Assembly (NCBI GenBank): GCA_017962285.1
Contig: JAGCVR010000054.1
Location: forward strand, 1 to 8,784
From: Muribaculaceae bacterium
GTDB taxonomy: Bacteria; Bacteroidota; Bacteroidia; Bacteroidales; Muribaculaceae
Direction: 5' to 3'
Length of the DNA: 8,784 nucleotides
Made by a program: the position numbers and the translations under genes. Shown piece by piece: positions 1 through 6,772 of this stretch (positions within the stretch are counted from its first letter, which is position 1; every line of letters starts with the position of its first letter). Below the pieces are notes generated by a model that saw only the letters and a list, made by a program, of their open reading frames with translations, ran no database searches and was not told the DNA's origin.

Positions 1-911
1 CCTCGCTGCTTCATCTCGCTGTCGATGGCACGAGCCACCACGTCGCGTGGGGCGAGCGAAAGGCGTGGGTCATATTTCTGCATGAACTCTTCGCCGGCAA
101 GGTTGCGAAGCACTGCTCCGTAGCCTCGCATGGCTTCGGTGATGAGAAATGCCGGGCGGTCGCCTGGATGATACAGCGCGGTGGGGTGGAACTGAACGAA
201 TTCCATGTCCTTGACCGTGCCTTTGGCGCGATAAACCATGGCGATGCCGTCGCCTGTTGCAACGAGCGGATTGGTCGTGGTCTGATATACCGAGCCGATG
301 CCGCCTGTTGCCATCAGCGTAACCCGCGACAGGAAAGTGTCAACGCTTCCGGTCTCCTGGTTCAGCACATAGGCGCCATAACATTCTATGTCTTTTGTGC
401 GTCGGGTAACTATCTTGCCCAGATGGTGCTGGGTGAGGATTTCCACTGCGAAGTGGTTCTCAAAGATGTCGATGCTGCCGTTGGCCTTTACTGCTGCAAT
501 AAGCGATTGCTGAATCTCGTGGCCGGTGTTGTCGGCATGGTGAAGGATACGAAACTCGCTGTGGCCTCCCTCACGGTGAAGGTCGAAGGTTCCGTCCTCA
601 TTCTTGTCGAAGTCCACGCCCCACGAAATAAGCTGGCGTATCTGTTCCGGGGCTTCGGTCACCACCTTCTTCACAGCTTCGGGGTCGCTGAGCCAGTCGC
701 CGGCCACCATTGTGTCGTGAATGTGTTTGTCGAAGTTGTCAACGAGCAGATTTGTAACACTTGCCACACCGCCTTGAGCCAGGTCGGTGTTGGCTTCGTC
801 GAGTGTTGACTTGCAAACCAGAGCCACGCTGCCGGTCTTTGCCACCTTCAGTGCGAAGCTCATTCCAGCCACACCCGAACCAATAATGAGGTAATCGTAT
901 CTTTTTACCAT
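1..911 (-). CDS. nadB: L-aspartate oxidase, N-terminal part (runs off the left edge)
   Basis: Flavoprotein that oxidises L-aspartate to iminoaspartate, the first step of de novo NAD synthesis, in the cytoplasm. The reverse strand reads from ATG at 911 for 303 uninterrupted residues to the window edge; the family is usually about 520-540 residues, so roughly the first 57% is here. Visible: the FAD dinucleotide-binding motif IIGSGVAGMS (residues 9-18), the NTDLAQGGVAS segment (41-51), REGGHS (113-118), QFHPTALYHP (240-249) and LAPRDVVARAID (286-297). By comparison with E. coli NadB, Glu114, His242 and Arg289 correspond to active-site Glu121, His244 and Arg290. The related fumarate reductase/succinate dehydrogenase flavoproteins are excluded by the NadB-specific QFHPTALYHP and LAPRD context. 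It has its own promoter 23 bp upstream; the leader would be about 15-20 nt and has no Shine-Dalgarno sequence. nadA/nadC would lie outside the window if clustered. Confidence 0.95.
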   Translation of the reverse strand, partial: MVKRYDYLIIGSGVAGMSFALKVAKTGSVALVCKSTLDEANTDLAQGGVASVTNLLVDNFDKHIHDTMVAGDWLSDPEAVKKVVTEAPEQIRQLISWGVDFDKNEDGTFDLHREGGHSEFRILHHADNTGHEIQQSLIAAVKANGSIDIFENHFAVEILTQHHLGKIVTRRTKDIECYGAYVLNQETGSVDTFLSRVTLMATGGIGSVYQTTTNPLVATGDGIAMVYRAKGTVKDMEFVQFHPTALYHPGDRPAFLITEAMRGYGAVLRNLAGEEFMQKYDPRLSLAPRDVVARAIDSEMKQR

Positions 912-933
912 AACAGTGCTTTTTAGTTCACTA

Positions 934-964
934 CAAATTTACGCAGAATTTTCGTAATGACAAA
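934..964 (-). promoter_or_regulatory. Bacteroidota-type promoter for nadB
   Basis: On the minus strand TTTG (961-964) is followed after exactly 19 bp by TAAATTTG (934-941), matching the Bacteroidota sigma-ABfr consensus TTTG-N19-21-TAnnTTTG with no mismatch. Transcription would start about 5 nt past the -7 box, near 928, giving a leader of about 17 nt to the nadB ATG. The -33 box lies 13 bp beyond the stop codon of the upstream portal-like gene, so nadB can be expressed independently of it. No hairpin terminator is visible between the two genes, so read-through from the portal-like gene is also possible. Confidence 0.8.
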
Positions 965-976
965 AATTTTTATACC

Positions 977-2446
977 TCATACTTGGGGCGAAAGTTGAGT
1001 CTTGGCAGCAAGTTCCAGTTTTTTCTCCCGTTCCCTGCGGAAAGAGTTGAATGTTTCATAGACATCCGCCATTGCCGTGCTGGCACTCTCCACTTCCCGC
1101 TGATACAGTGCCGCCGAGTTGCCCGTGTTTAGACCTTTTCCGCGAAGCGCTCCGCTCACCCCGCTCACGTCTTCGAGCATCTTCAGCTGCAGCTGTATCA
1201 TCTCAAACGCTCCAATGTCGGTGATGTTGGCGGAGATTTGAACGGGTTTGTCGCCGCTGGCAGCTGGCAGGTAGGGGATGACTCCGTTGCTCTTGCTCCA
1301 CACTCGCCTCACGTCATTCCACGAGAATCCGTCGGGCAGCGTTCCTTCGGGGTAAAGCAGCACGCCCTTTGCCGTTGCCGACAGAATGTGGTCGATGAGT
1401 GTTATGAGCCTGTTCACATACTTCTGCTGGTCAATCACATCTTCCACCATGGAATGAACTTCGCTGTCGGTCAGGGGGTAGAACTTGAACACAAACGGAT
1501 GGCTGCCGGTGTTTTTCGGCGCGTCGTATTCAGTAAGCAGGTCTCCCATCGGAGAAAACCAGCGGCAGTGCCAAGTGTTTTCCACATCCCAGTAAGTCTC
1601 GGTGTCTTGCCTGATGTCCCGTTTCCTCATCGGCGTGAACGGCTCCACTTTCTTTGCTCCGCTTTTACGGTCCACGCTCACCATGACTTCATGGCTCTCA
1701 AGAGTCCACACTTCAATGGCGCGGCACTTGTTGCCGTGAGTGTGCCAGAAGTCGGTGCCGCTCTGGCTGTCGGCGCCAAGCCGCGTGGCACATTCGGCGG
1801 CGCGCAGTTCGGCGTTGTCGCTGTAGAGGCTCCTTATCCATTCGGCGCGTCGGCGATTTCCTCCTGCCGTGAGGCGGAGCAGTTCCGACACGCTCAGGTC
1901 GTGCAGTTCGCCCACAATCTCGCAGTCGCGGCAAAGCGGGTCGCTTATTGCGTTCACAAAGAATTTGTTCAGGTTCACGTTCCTTACCTCCACGTCCCCT
2001 CGGCTGAATCTGCCGGAAGAGTCCACGCGCTGAACGCAGCTTCCGGAAATCAGGAATTCCTCAAAACACCGGCAGTCGAGCTCGTTCAGCACATTGCGGT
2101 CAATCTTCGGATTGCCGGTCTTTGCATCTTCTTTACCGAGCGCCTCGCTGCGAAACCGTCCCACGATGCTCTTCACCAGATGACGGATAAGGTTATTTGT
2201 GATGGGAGCATCGCCTCCCGCGCAGTATCGCTCCCATTCCGTAACCCTTTGTCCGTCATGGTCAACGGTTAAATCGCCCCACTGGTCTCCATAGGTGAAA
2301 CGTTTGTTGCGCAGGCGCGAACGGCGCAGTTCGCTTCCGCCGAGCCAAGTTCGGTACGCTGCTCTCAACACCGAGAGATTGCGTTCTTCCCGGGAATTAC
2401 CTTCGCTGATATTCCCAAAATCCTTAAATAGTTTCCTGTTTTTCAT
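977..2446 (-). CDS. Phage portal-like protein, solitary
   Basis: An intact 489-residue protein resembling the core of P22/crAss-like phage portal proteins, which form the dodecameric ring through which DNA enters the capsid. This is a family-level impression from motifs. Residues 82-99 (start ITNNLIRHLVKSIVGRFR) look like the conserved N-terminal portal helix. Residues 329-355 (EVHSMVEDVIDQQ then NRLITLIDHIL) and 425-437 (EDVSGVSGALRGK) match the wing/stem region. Residues 445-482, with many Glu, Arg and Lys, look like a long helix. It ends soon after this helix, so it is short compared with P22 (about 725 residues). I chose the ATG at 2446: the longer TTG start at 2479 would overlap the -7 promoter box. 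No terminase, capsid, protease or tail gene is visible nearby, and composition does not look foreign by eye. It lies upstream of nadB on the same strand. It could be a prophage remnant, a domesticated portal, or a cargo gene. The portal assignment is moderately sure; the cellular role is unknown. Confidence 0.7.
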   Translation of the reverse strand: MKNRKLFKDFGNISEGNSREERNLSVLRAAYRTWLGGSELRRSRLRNKRFTYGDQWGDLTVDHDGQRVTEWERYCAGGDAPITNNLIRHLVKSIVGRFRSEALGKEDAKTGNPKIDRNVLNELDCRCFEEFLISGSCVQRVDSSGRFSRGDVEVRNVNLNKFFVNAISDPLCRDCEIVGELHDLSVSELLRLTAGGNRRRAEWIRSLYSDNAELRAAECATRLGADSQSGTDFWHTHGNKCRAIEVWTLESHEVMVSVDRKSGAKKVEPFTPMRKRDIRQDTETYWDVENTWHCRWFSPMGDLLTEYDAPKNTGSHPFVFKFYPLTDSEVHSMVEDVIDQQKYVNRLITLIDHILSATAKGVLLYPEGTLPDGFSWNDVRRVWSKSNGVIPYLPAASGDKPVQISANITDIGAFEMIQLQLKMLEDVSGVSGALRGKGLNTGNSAALYQREVESASTAMADVYETFNSFRREREKKLELAAKTQLSPQV

Positions 2447-2476
2447 AGCACTGAATTTTTTTGTTTTTCTTTTCGG

Positions 2477-2508
2477 CAAAATTACTCCTGCCCGTTGGCC
2501 GCGTCAAT
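2477..2508 (-). promoter_or_regulatory. Bacteroidota-type promoter for the portal-like gene
   Basis: On the minus strand ATTG (2505-2508, one mismatch to TTTG) is followed after 20 bp by TAATTTTG (2477-2484), a full match to TAnnTTTG. Predicted transcription start is near 2472, giving a leader of about 26 nt to the ATG at 2446. The TTG that could start a longer reading frame (2477-2479) is the end of the -7 box itself and so would not be in the transcript. This is the reason for the shorter gene model. Confidence 0.65.
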
Positions 2509-2512
2509 GTTG

Positions 2513-2553
2513 TTTTCGCCAAATCCGCTTCATTGGGCTGCAAATGGCGAAAA
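2513..2553. promoter_or_regulatory. 9-bp inverted repeat between divergent promoters, candidate operator
   Basis: TTTTCGCCA at 2513-2521 is repeated in perfect inverted form as TGGCGAAAA at 2545-2553, with a 23-bp spacer. Arm centres are 32 bp apart, about three helical turns, so both arms face the same side of the DNA. The repeat sits between the -33 boxes of the two divergent promoters (2505-2508 minus, 2566-2569 plus) and upstream of both predicted start points, so it would not form an RNA hairpin from either. That suggests a protein-binding site controlling both genes; the regulator is not in view. A chance 9-bp match in a 200-bp region cannot be excluded. Confidence 0.45.
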
Positions 2554-2565
2554 ATAACCTAATTA

Positions 2566-2597
2566 CTTGTGGAATTTGCCTTAAATCACTAATTTTG
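2566..2597 (+). promoter_or_regulatory. Bacteroidota-type promoter for the CoA-transferase operon
   Basis: CTTG (2566-2569, one mismatch to TTTG) is followed after 20 bp by TAATTTTG (2590-2597), a full -7 match. Predicted start is near 2602, giving a leader of about 46 nt, A-rich and without a Shine-Dalgarno sequence, before the ATG at 2649. A perfect TTTG at 2575-2578 is only 11 bp from the -7 box and cannot serve as its -33 element. Confidence 0.6.
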
Positions 2598-2648
2598 TGC
2601 GAATTTTTAATAGAAATCAACATCATAAAACAAAAAGATATTAAAGAA

Positions 2649-4151
2649 ATGATTTATCCAATTCTTACACCCGAAGAAGCTGCCGAATTCGTCCAGAATG
2701 GTTTTAACGTGGGCGTTTCGGGATTTACTATTCCCGGTAATCCTAAGGTGGTGCCTCCTGCAATAGCTGCTAAGGCACGCCGCGAACACGACGCTGGTCG
2801 TGAGTTTAGAATCAATCTTTTCAGCGGTGCTTCCACCAACGACTACACCGATGGCGAACTTTCACGTGCCCATGCACTGAATTTCCGCACACCTTACCAG
2901 TCGCTTCCAGAACTCAGAAAGCATATCAATGCCGGTGAGCTGCACTACAACGACCGTCACCTCAGCGAACTCGCACAGGAGTTCCGTTATGGATACTACG
3001 GCAAGATGGATGTCGCCATCATTGAGGCGCAGAGCATCAGCGACGACGGCGAAATCGTGCTCGGTACCGCCGTGGGTAACAGCCCCACATGGCTTAAGGT
3101 TGCCGACAAGGTCATAATTGAACTTAACGACCAGCTGCCTGAAACCATCCGAGGCCTGCACGATATCTATCTTCCAGCCGATCCTCCCGCACGCAGGGAA
3201 ATACCCATTTATCACGCAAGCGACCATGCCGGCGTACCTACGGCTCACGTTGACCCCAGCAAGGTGCTGGGAGTGGTGAAGACTTCTATGCCTCTCGGCA
3301 AGAGCGAACCGTTCACACCGGTTGACGAGACGACGAGGAAAATCGGCGAAAACGTGTGCGCTTTCCTCATAAATGAGATGAAAAACGGACGTATGCCCAA
3401 GTCGTTCCTGCCGATTCAGAGTGGGGTGGGGAATATCGCAAACGCCGTGCTCGACGCACTTGAGTCAAGTACCGAGATTCCTGCATTTGAAATGTACACC
3501 GAAGTGGTGCAGGACAGCGTCCTCAAACTGCTCGAAAGCGGTCGCTGCAAGTTTGCCAGCACTTGCTCCATGACATTCTCGCACGAAGCCATGATGGAAT
3601 TCTTCGCCGAATCTGAGCATTTGCACGACAAGCTGCTCATGCGCCCCAGTGAAATAAGCAACCATCCCGAGATTATCCGCCGTCTTGGCGTTGTTTCCAT
3701 GAATACGGCCATCGAGGCCGACCTGTTCGGAAACATCAACTCTTCGCACGTCAGCGGTACAAAACTGATGAACGGAATTGGCGGCAGTGGCGATTTCACC
3801 CGCAATGCCTACACTTCCATCTTCATGTGCCCATCGATTAAGAAGGACGACTGCATCAGCACAATCGTGCCCATGGTTACTCACGTTGACCACACCAGCC
3901 ACTCGGTAGATATTATCGTTACAGACCAGGGTATTGCCGACCTTCGCGGCAAAGACCCCATCCAGGGTGCTTACGAAATCATCGAGCATGCCGCACATCC
4001 CGTCTACAGGCCATTGCTCCGCGAATATCTGAAGCTTTGCCAGGGTGGCGGACACATTCTGCTCAATCACGACCTCGCCCTGTCGTTCCATCGCGCACTC
4101 ATTGCCGATGGCGACATGCGCAAGGCCGATTTCTCCAAATACTTGAAATGA
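2649..4151 (+). CDS. Acetyl-CoA hydrolase/transferase family CoA-transferase (succinyl-CoA:acetate/propionate type)
   Basis: A 500-residue cytoplasmic enzyme of the class I acetyl-CoA hydrolase/transferase family, most like the succinate CoA-transferases (YgfH/AarC/Cat1 group), which move CoA between succinate and acetate or propionate through a glutamyl-CoA thioester. Visible: N-terminal VGVSGFTIPGNPK (21-33); SGVGNIANAVLDAL (258-271), a glycine-rich CoA/oxyanion loop; EMYTEVVQD (281-289), where Glu285 is the likely catalytic glutamate; the C-terminal domain with SNHPEIIRRLGVVSMN (337-352), IEADLFGNINSSHVSGTK (355-372) and NGIGGSGDFTRNAY (375-388). Length fits the family (about 490-510). The open frame extends upstream to 2295 but those residues overlap the promoters and the divergent gene, so ATG 2649 is the start. 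In Bacteroidales this activity fits acetate or propionate production linked to the succinate pathway; exact substrates cannot be read from sequence. First gene of a coupled operon; its TGA overlaps the next ATG by 4 bp. Confidence 0.9.
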   Translation: MIYPILTPEEAAEFVQNGFNVGVSGFTIPGNPKVVPPAIAAKARREHDAGREFRINLFSGASTNDYTDGELSRAHALNFRTPYQSLPELRKHINAGELHYNDRHLSELAQEFRYGYYGKMDVAIIEAQSISDDGEIVLGTAVGNSPTWLKVADKVIIELNDQLPETIRGLHDIYLPADPPARREIPIYHASDHAGVPTAHVDPSKVLGVVKTSMPLGKSEPFTPVDETTRKIGENVCAFLINEMKNGRMPKSFLPIQSGVGNIANAVLDALESSTEIPAFEMYTEVVQDSVLKLLESGRCKFASTCSMTFSHEAMMEFFAESEHLHDKLLMRPSEISNHPEIIRRLGVVSMNTAIEADLFGNINSSHVSGTKLMNGIGGSGDFTRNAYTSIFMCPSIKKDDCISTIVPMVTHVDHTSHSVDIIVTDQGIADLRGKDPIQGAYEIIEHAAHPVYRPLLREYLKLCQGGGHILLNHDLALSFHRALIADGDMRKADFSKYLK

Positions 4152-4690
4152 AATACTTTATAGCCGAAAATGGACAACAGGTGGGCCCATTGGAAGAGCA
4201 TCAGCTGCTCGACCATGGGCTCACTGTGAATTCCCTCGTGTGGCACGAAGGAATGGAACAGTGGGCTCGTGCCGCAACACTGCCAGAACTTCACAGGTTG
4301 CTCGGAATCCTTCCCGACGATAAGCCCGTGCCACCCCCAATCAGCGCGCAGGCGGAGCCGCAGCCGATAGTGAAGGGGGAACTTGTGAGTGTCAATCCTC
4401 CTTATGTGCAGCAATCGCCTACACCAGTCTATGTTACGACAAAAAGCAACGGTATAGGTCTGGCTGGGTTCATTCTTACGTTGGCTGCCTATTTCCTCTT
4501 TTGGATTCCAGGCGTGAACGTTGCATTGGGACTGTCGGGGTTATTACTCTCATTTATAGGTCTTTTCCGCGAGCCTCGCGGTTTTGCTATTGCCGGTTTT
4601 GTGATGTCGCTCATCGGCCTCTGGGGAACGTATAAACTGATTTCTTCTCTGGGATTTTTGTGGAATATGGCGATGCCGTCGTTTTTGTAG
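4148..4690 (+). CDS. GYF_2-domain membrane protein of unknown function
   Basis: A 180-residue protein starting at ATG 4148, which overlaps the CoA-transferase stop by 4 bp (ATGA), so translation is probably coupled. Residues 2-52 form a GYF_2 (DUF4339) domain: YFIAENGQQVGPL at the start, then the conserved VNSLVWHEGMEQWARA (27-42) and a helix to LLGIL. These domains resemble GYF folds that bind proline-rich peptides, but the partner is unknown. A proline-rich linker follows (60-98: KPVPPP, EPQP, QQSPTP). The C-terminal half has hydrophobic segments at about 103-120, 122-140 and 146-170, predicting two or three membrane helices of DUF4190-like character, with Arg141, Arg144 and Lys163 between or beside them. 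No signal peptide. Probable topology: GYF_2 domain in the cytoplasm. The gene does not resemble an enzyme. Function not assigned. Confidence 0.8.
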   Translation: MKYFIAENGQQVGPLEEHQLLDHGLTVNSLVWHEGMEQWARAATLPELHRLLGILPDDKPVPPPISAQAEPQPIVKGELVSVNPPYVQQSPTPVYVTTKSNGIGLAGFILTLAAYFLFWIPGVNVALGLSGLLLSFIGLFREPRGFAIAGFVMSLIGLWGTYKLISSLGFLWNMAMPSFL

Positions 4691-4691
4691 G

Positions 4692-5675
4692 ATGAAGATT
4701 GGGGACATCGATTTGGGGTATCGTCCGGTGATGCTCGCTCCTATGGAAGACGTTACCGACCAGTCGTTCCGACAGATTTGCCGTGAACAGGGTGCCGATA
4801 TGGTTTACACCGAGTTCGTCTCAGCCGATGCTCTTATTCGCAACATTGCCAGCACTACGCGCAAACTCGCCATCGCTCCTGCCGAGCGGCCGGCTGCCAT
4901 ACAGATTTATGGCAAAGAGCTCGAACCGATGGTTGAGGCGGCTAAAATTGCCGAAAAAGCGCACCCCGATGTTATCGACATTAACTTCGGATGCCCAGTG
5001 AAGAAAGTGGCTTCGAAGGGTGCCGGAGCCGGAATGCTCCGGAATATTCCCCTGCTGCTTGAGATTACGCGTGCCGTGGTGAATGCCGTTTCTGTTCCGG
5101 TAACGGTGAAGACTCGCCTTGGGTGGGACCACAACAGCAAAAATATTGTCTCGCTTGCCGAGCAGCTTCAGGACTGTGGCATTCAGGCACTTACCATTCA
5201 CGGCAGGACCCGCTCACAACTCTATGGCGGTGAGGCCGACTGGTCTCTGATTGGAGAGGTGAAAAACAATCCCAGGATGCGGATTCCCATTATCGGCAAC
5301 GGCGATATCACCGACCCGGTAAAGTTGAAACTTTACTACGACCGCTACGGAGTGGACGGCATCATGGTGGGTCGTGCGGCAATCGGGTGCCCGTGGATTT
5401 TCCGTGAGATGAAACAGTATCTTCTTACAGGTGAAATTCCTTCGATTGCTCCGCATGAAAAAATGCGATTAATCCGTCGGCAGATTTCCGAGTCAGTCGG
5501 TCGAATCGACGAGTACAGGGGCATTCTGCACATACGTCGCCATCTGGCAGCTTCTCCGCTCTTCAAGGGGATAAGGAATTTCCGTGAAACCCGCATAGCC
5601 ATGCTCCGTGCCAACACTATGGATGAACTGAACCGGATACTCGACCATATAGAAACCACCTATTTAGCACAATGA
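4692..5675 (+). CDS. dusB: tRNA-dihydrouridine synthase (DusB/NifR3 family)
   Basis: A 327-residue FMN enzyme that uses NADPH to reduce specific uridines in the tRNA D-loop to dihydrouridine. The TIM-barrel motifs are all visible: APMEDVTD (16-23), INFGCPVKKVASKGAGAGML (97-116) with catalytic Cys101, VPVTVKTRLGW (135-145) with Lys140, LTIHGRTR (167-174) with His170, IIGNGDI (200-206) and GIMVGRAAIGCPWIF (223-237), which bind FMN phosphate. The C-terminal helical tRNA-recognition domain begins near residue 245. Length fits the family. It starts 1 bp after the previous stop and its TGA overlaps the next ATG by 4 bp, so it sits inside the operon. Family assignment is certain; the DusB subtype is the usual one in Bacteroidota but the target uridine is not shown by sequence. 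Confidence 0.93.
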   Translation: MKIGDIDLGYRPVMLAPMEDVTDQSFRQICREQGADMVYTEFVSADALIRNIASTTRKLAIAPAERPAAIQIYGKELEPMVEAAKIAEKAHPDVIDINFGCPVKKVASKGAGAGMLRNIPLLLEITRAVVNAVSVPVTVKTRLGWDHNSKNIVSLAEQLQDCGIQALTIHGRTRSQLYGGEADWSLIGEVKNNPRMRIPIIGNGDITDPVKLKLYYDRYGVDGIMVGRAAIGCPWIFREMKQYLLTGEIPSIAPHEKMRLIRRQISESVGRIDEYRGILHIRRHLAASPLFKGIRNFRETRIAMLRANTMDELNRILDHIETTYLAQ

Positions 5676-6676
5676 AAAAAGTCGCCGTAATAATTCTCAA
5701 CTGGAATGGCTCGAAACTGCTCCGCCGCTATCTCCACTCGGTAATTGAAAACACAAATGCCGAGATTGCCGATGTTATTGTGGCAGACAATGGCAGCACC
5801 GACGAGAGCCGCGACGTTCTGAACTGTGAATTTGCAGGCGTTGAAACACTCCTTTTCACTGAAAATTACGGCTTTGCAGAAGGGTATAACCGTGCCATAG
5901 AACAGACACACTACGAGTACACGGTTCTGCTCAACAGCGATGTGCGCACACCCAAGGGGTGGCTTGAGCCGTTGCTCGAATTCATGGAGAAGCATCCGCA
6001 GGTTGGCGCTGTTCAACCGAAGCTGCTCCAAGACCGCGACGACGACAAAATGATGTTTGAGTATGCCGGTGCTGCCGGCGGTTTCATCGACCGAAACGGA
6101 TTTCCCTTTTGCCGTGGTCGCATTTTCGGCGCCATAGAGGAGGACAAGGGGCAATACGATTCCGGCGACCCTATAAGCATTTTCTGGGCTACCGGCGCTT
6201 GCCTTATGGTGAGGAGCGAACTCTATCTCCGGCTTGGCGGGCTTGATCCCCGATTCTTCGCTCACATGGAGGAAATTGACCTCTGCTGGCGCATACGCCG
6301 CGAAGGCTACGATATATGTGCCGTTACGGCAAGCCATGTCTTTCATCTCGGCGGCGGTTCTTTGCCGCAGGGAAATCCGCGCAAGGTGTATCTCAATTTC
6401 CGCTACAACCTGCTTCTGCTTCACAAGAACCTGCCCCAGAAGGAAGGCAGGCGCAAACTCTTCGTCCGCCGTCTCTATGACACGCTGGCGTTTTTCGCCG
6501 AACTGGCAAAGTTCCACTTTGGCGGCGCCAAGGCAATCCTGCGTGCCCACCGCGATTTCCGCAAAATGCGCGGTGCCTACACCGATTTCCCATCCCGTGA
6601 TGTGCGCGACGAGCTGCCGGCTTGCCGGTGCAACATCATCGTGGATTACTACCTCCGTCACCGCCGCGTGTTCTGA
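5672..6676 (+). CDS. Family 2 glycosyltransferase (rhamnosyltransferase-like)
   Basis: A 334-residue GT-A fold glycosyltransferase of the GT2 family, likely acting in the cytoplasm at the inner membrane on a cell-surface glycan. Visible: VAVIILNWNGSKLL (4-17), the nucleotide-binding strand; VIVADNGSTDES (35-46); LLNSDV (86-91), the NSD motif replacing the usual DxD for metal and sugar nucleotide; the acceptor-side FWATGACLMVRSELYLRLGG (171-190); and HMEEIDLCWR (198-207), with Glu200/Glu201/Asp203 in the place of the general-base ED motif. The last 80 or so residues are rich in Arg and Lys (240-333) and helical, suggesting membrane association, but no clear membrane helix is present. The donor is not determined; closest resemblance is to rhamnosyl and similar transferases. 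ATG overlaps the dus stop by 4 bp and it ends the operon, with no strong terminator behind it. No partner glycan genes are visible. Confidence 0.88.
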   Translation: MKKVAVIILNWNGSKLLRRYLHSVIENTNAEIADVIVADNGSTDESRDVLNCEFAGVETLLFTENYGFAEGYNRAIEQTHYEYTVLLNSDVRTPKGWLEPLLEFMEKHPQVGAVQPKLLQDRDDDKMMFEYAGAAGGFIDRNGFPFCRGRIFGAIEEDKGQYDSGDPISIFWATGACLMVRSELYLRLGGLDPRFFAHMEEIDLCWRIRREGYDICAVTASHVFHLGGGSLPQGNPRKVYLNFRYNLLLLHKNLPQKEGRRKLFVRRLYDTLAFFAELAKFHFGGAKAILRAHRDFRKMRGAYTDFPSRDVRDELPACRCNIIVDYYLRHRRVF

Positions 6677-6703
6677 TTTTTCAGGTTTATTTTCCCCATT
6701 TTG

Positions 6704-6758
6704 CTTGTCTGCTTGTTGCTTGTTAACTTGTTTACTCGTTAACTCGTCAACTTGTTAA
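6704..6758. repeat. Degenerate octamer tandem repeat (CTTGTTAA-like), seven units
   Basis: Seven head-to-tail units: CTTGTCTG, CTTGTTG (one base short), CTTGTTAA, CTTGTTTA, CTCGTTAA, CTCGTCAA, CTTGTTAA. The last five carry the repeat best. Overlapping copies of the palindrome GTTAAC span the unit junctions at 6722-6727, 6738-6743 and 6754-6759. It sits between the glycosyltransferase stop and the receptor promoter, ending 14 bp before the -33 box. It codes for nothing. It could be a regulator-binding array, a slippage-prone satellite or neutral sequence. Confidence 0.75.
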
Positions 6759-6772
6759 CTTTTTCTTAAAAT

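Noticed and set aside
1238..2272. A 344-residue plus-strand open frame opposite the portal-like gene
   Set aside because: It is antisense to a frame with recognisable portal-like motifs, has no domain I recognise, and has no promoter or leader of its own.
2575..2578. Perfect TTTG as the -33 element of the CoA-transferase promoter
   Set aside because: Only 11 bp from the -7 box, while 19-21 is required; CTTG at 2566-2569 has the right spacing.
2295..2648. Upstream extension of the CoA-transferase frame
   Set aside because: The extension overlaps the divergent gene and both promoters, and its residues do not fit the family N-terminus, which starts at MIYPILTPEEA.
4037..4147. Upstream extension of the GYF_2 protein into the CoA-transferase gene
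   Set aside because: The family domain begins at once with KYFIAENGQ after ATG 4148, which overlaps the previous stop in the usual coupled way.
5660..6661. A 333-residue minus-strand open frame covering almost the whole glycosyltransferase
   Set aside because: The plus-strand frame has clear GT2 motifs and operon overlaps; the antisense frame is a codon-bias shadow without motifs.
6673..6684. CTGA-TTTT-TCAG hairpin overlapping the glycosyltransferase stop, as a terminator
   Set aside because: Only a 4-bp stem, half of it in the stop region, followed by a mixed rather than a clean T tract; too weak to call.
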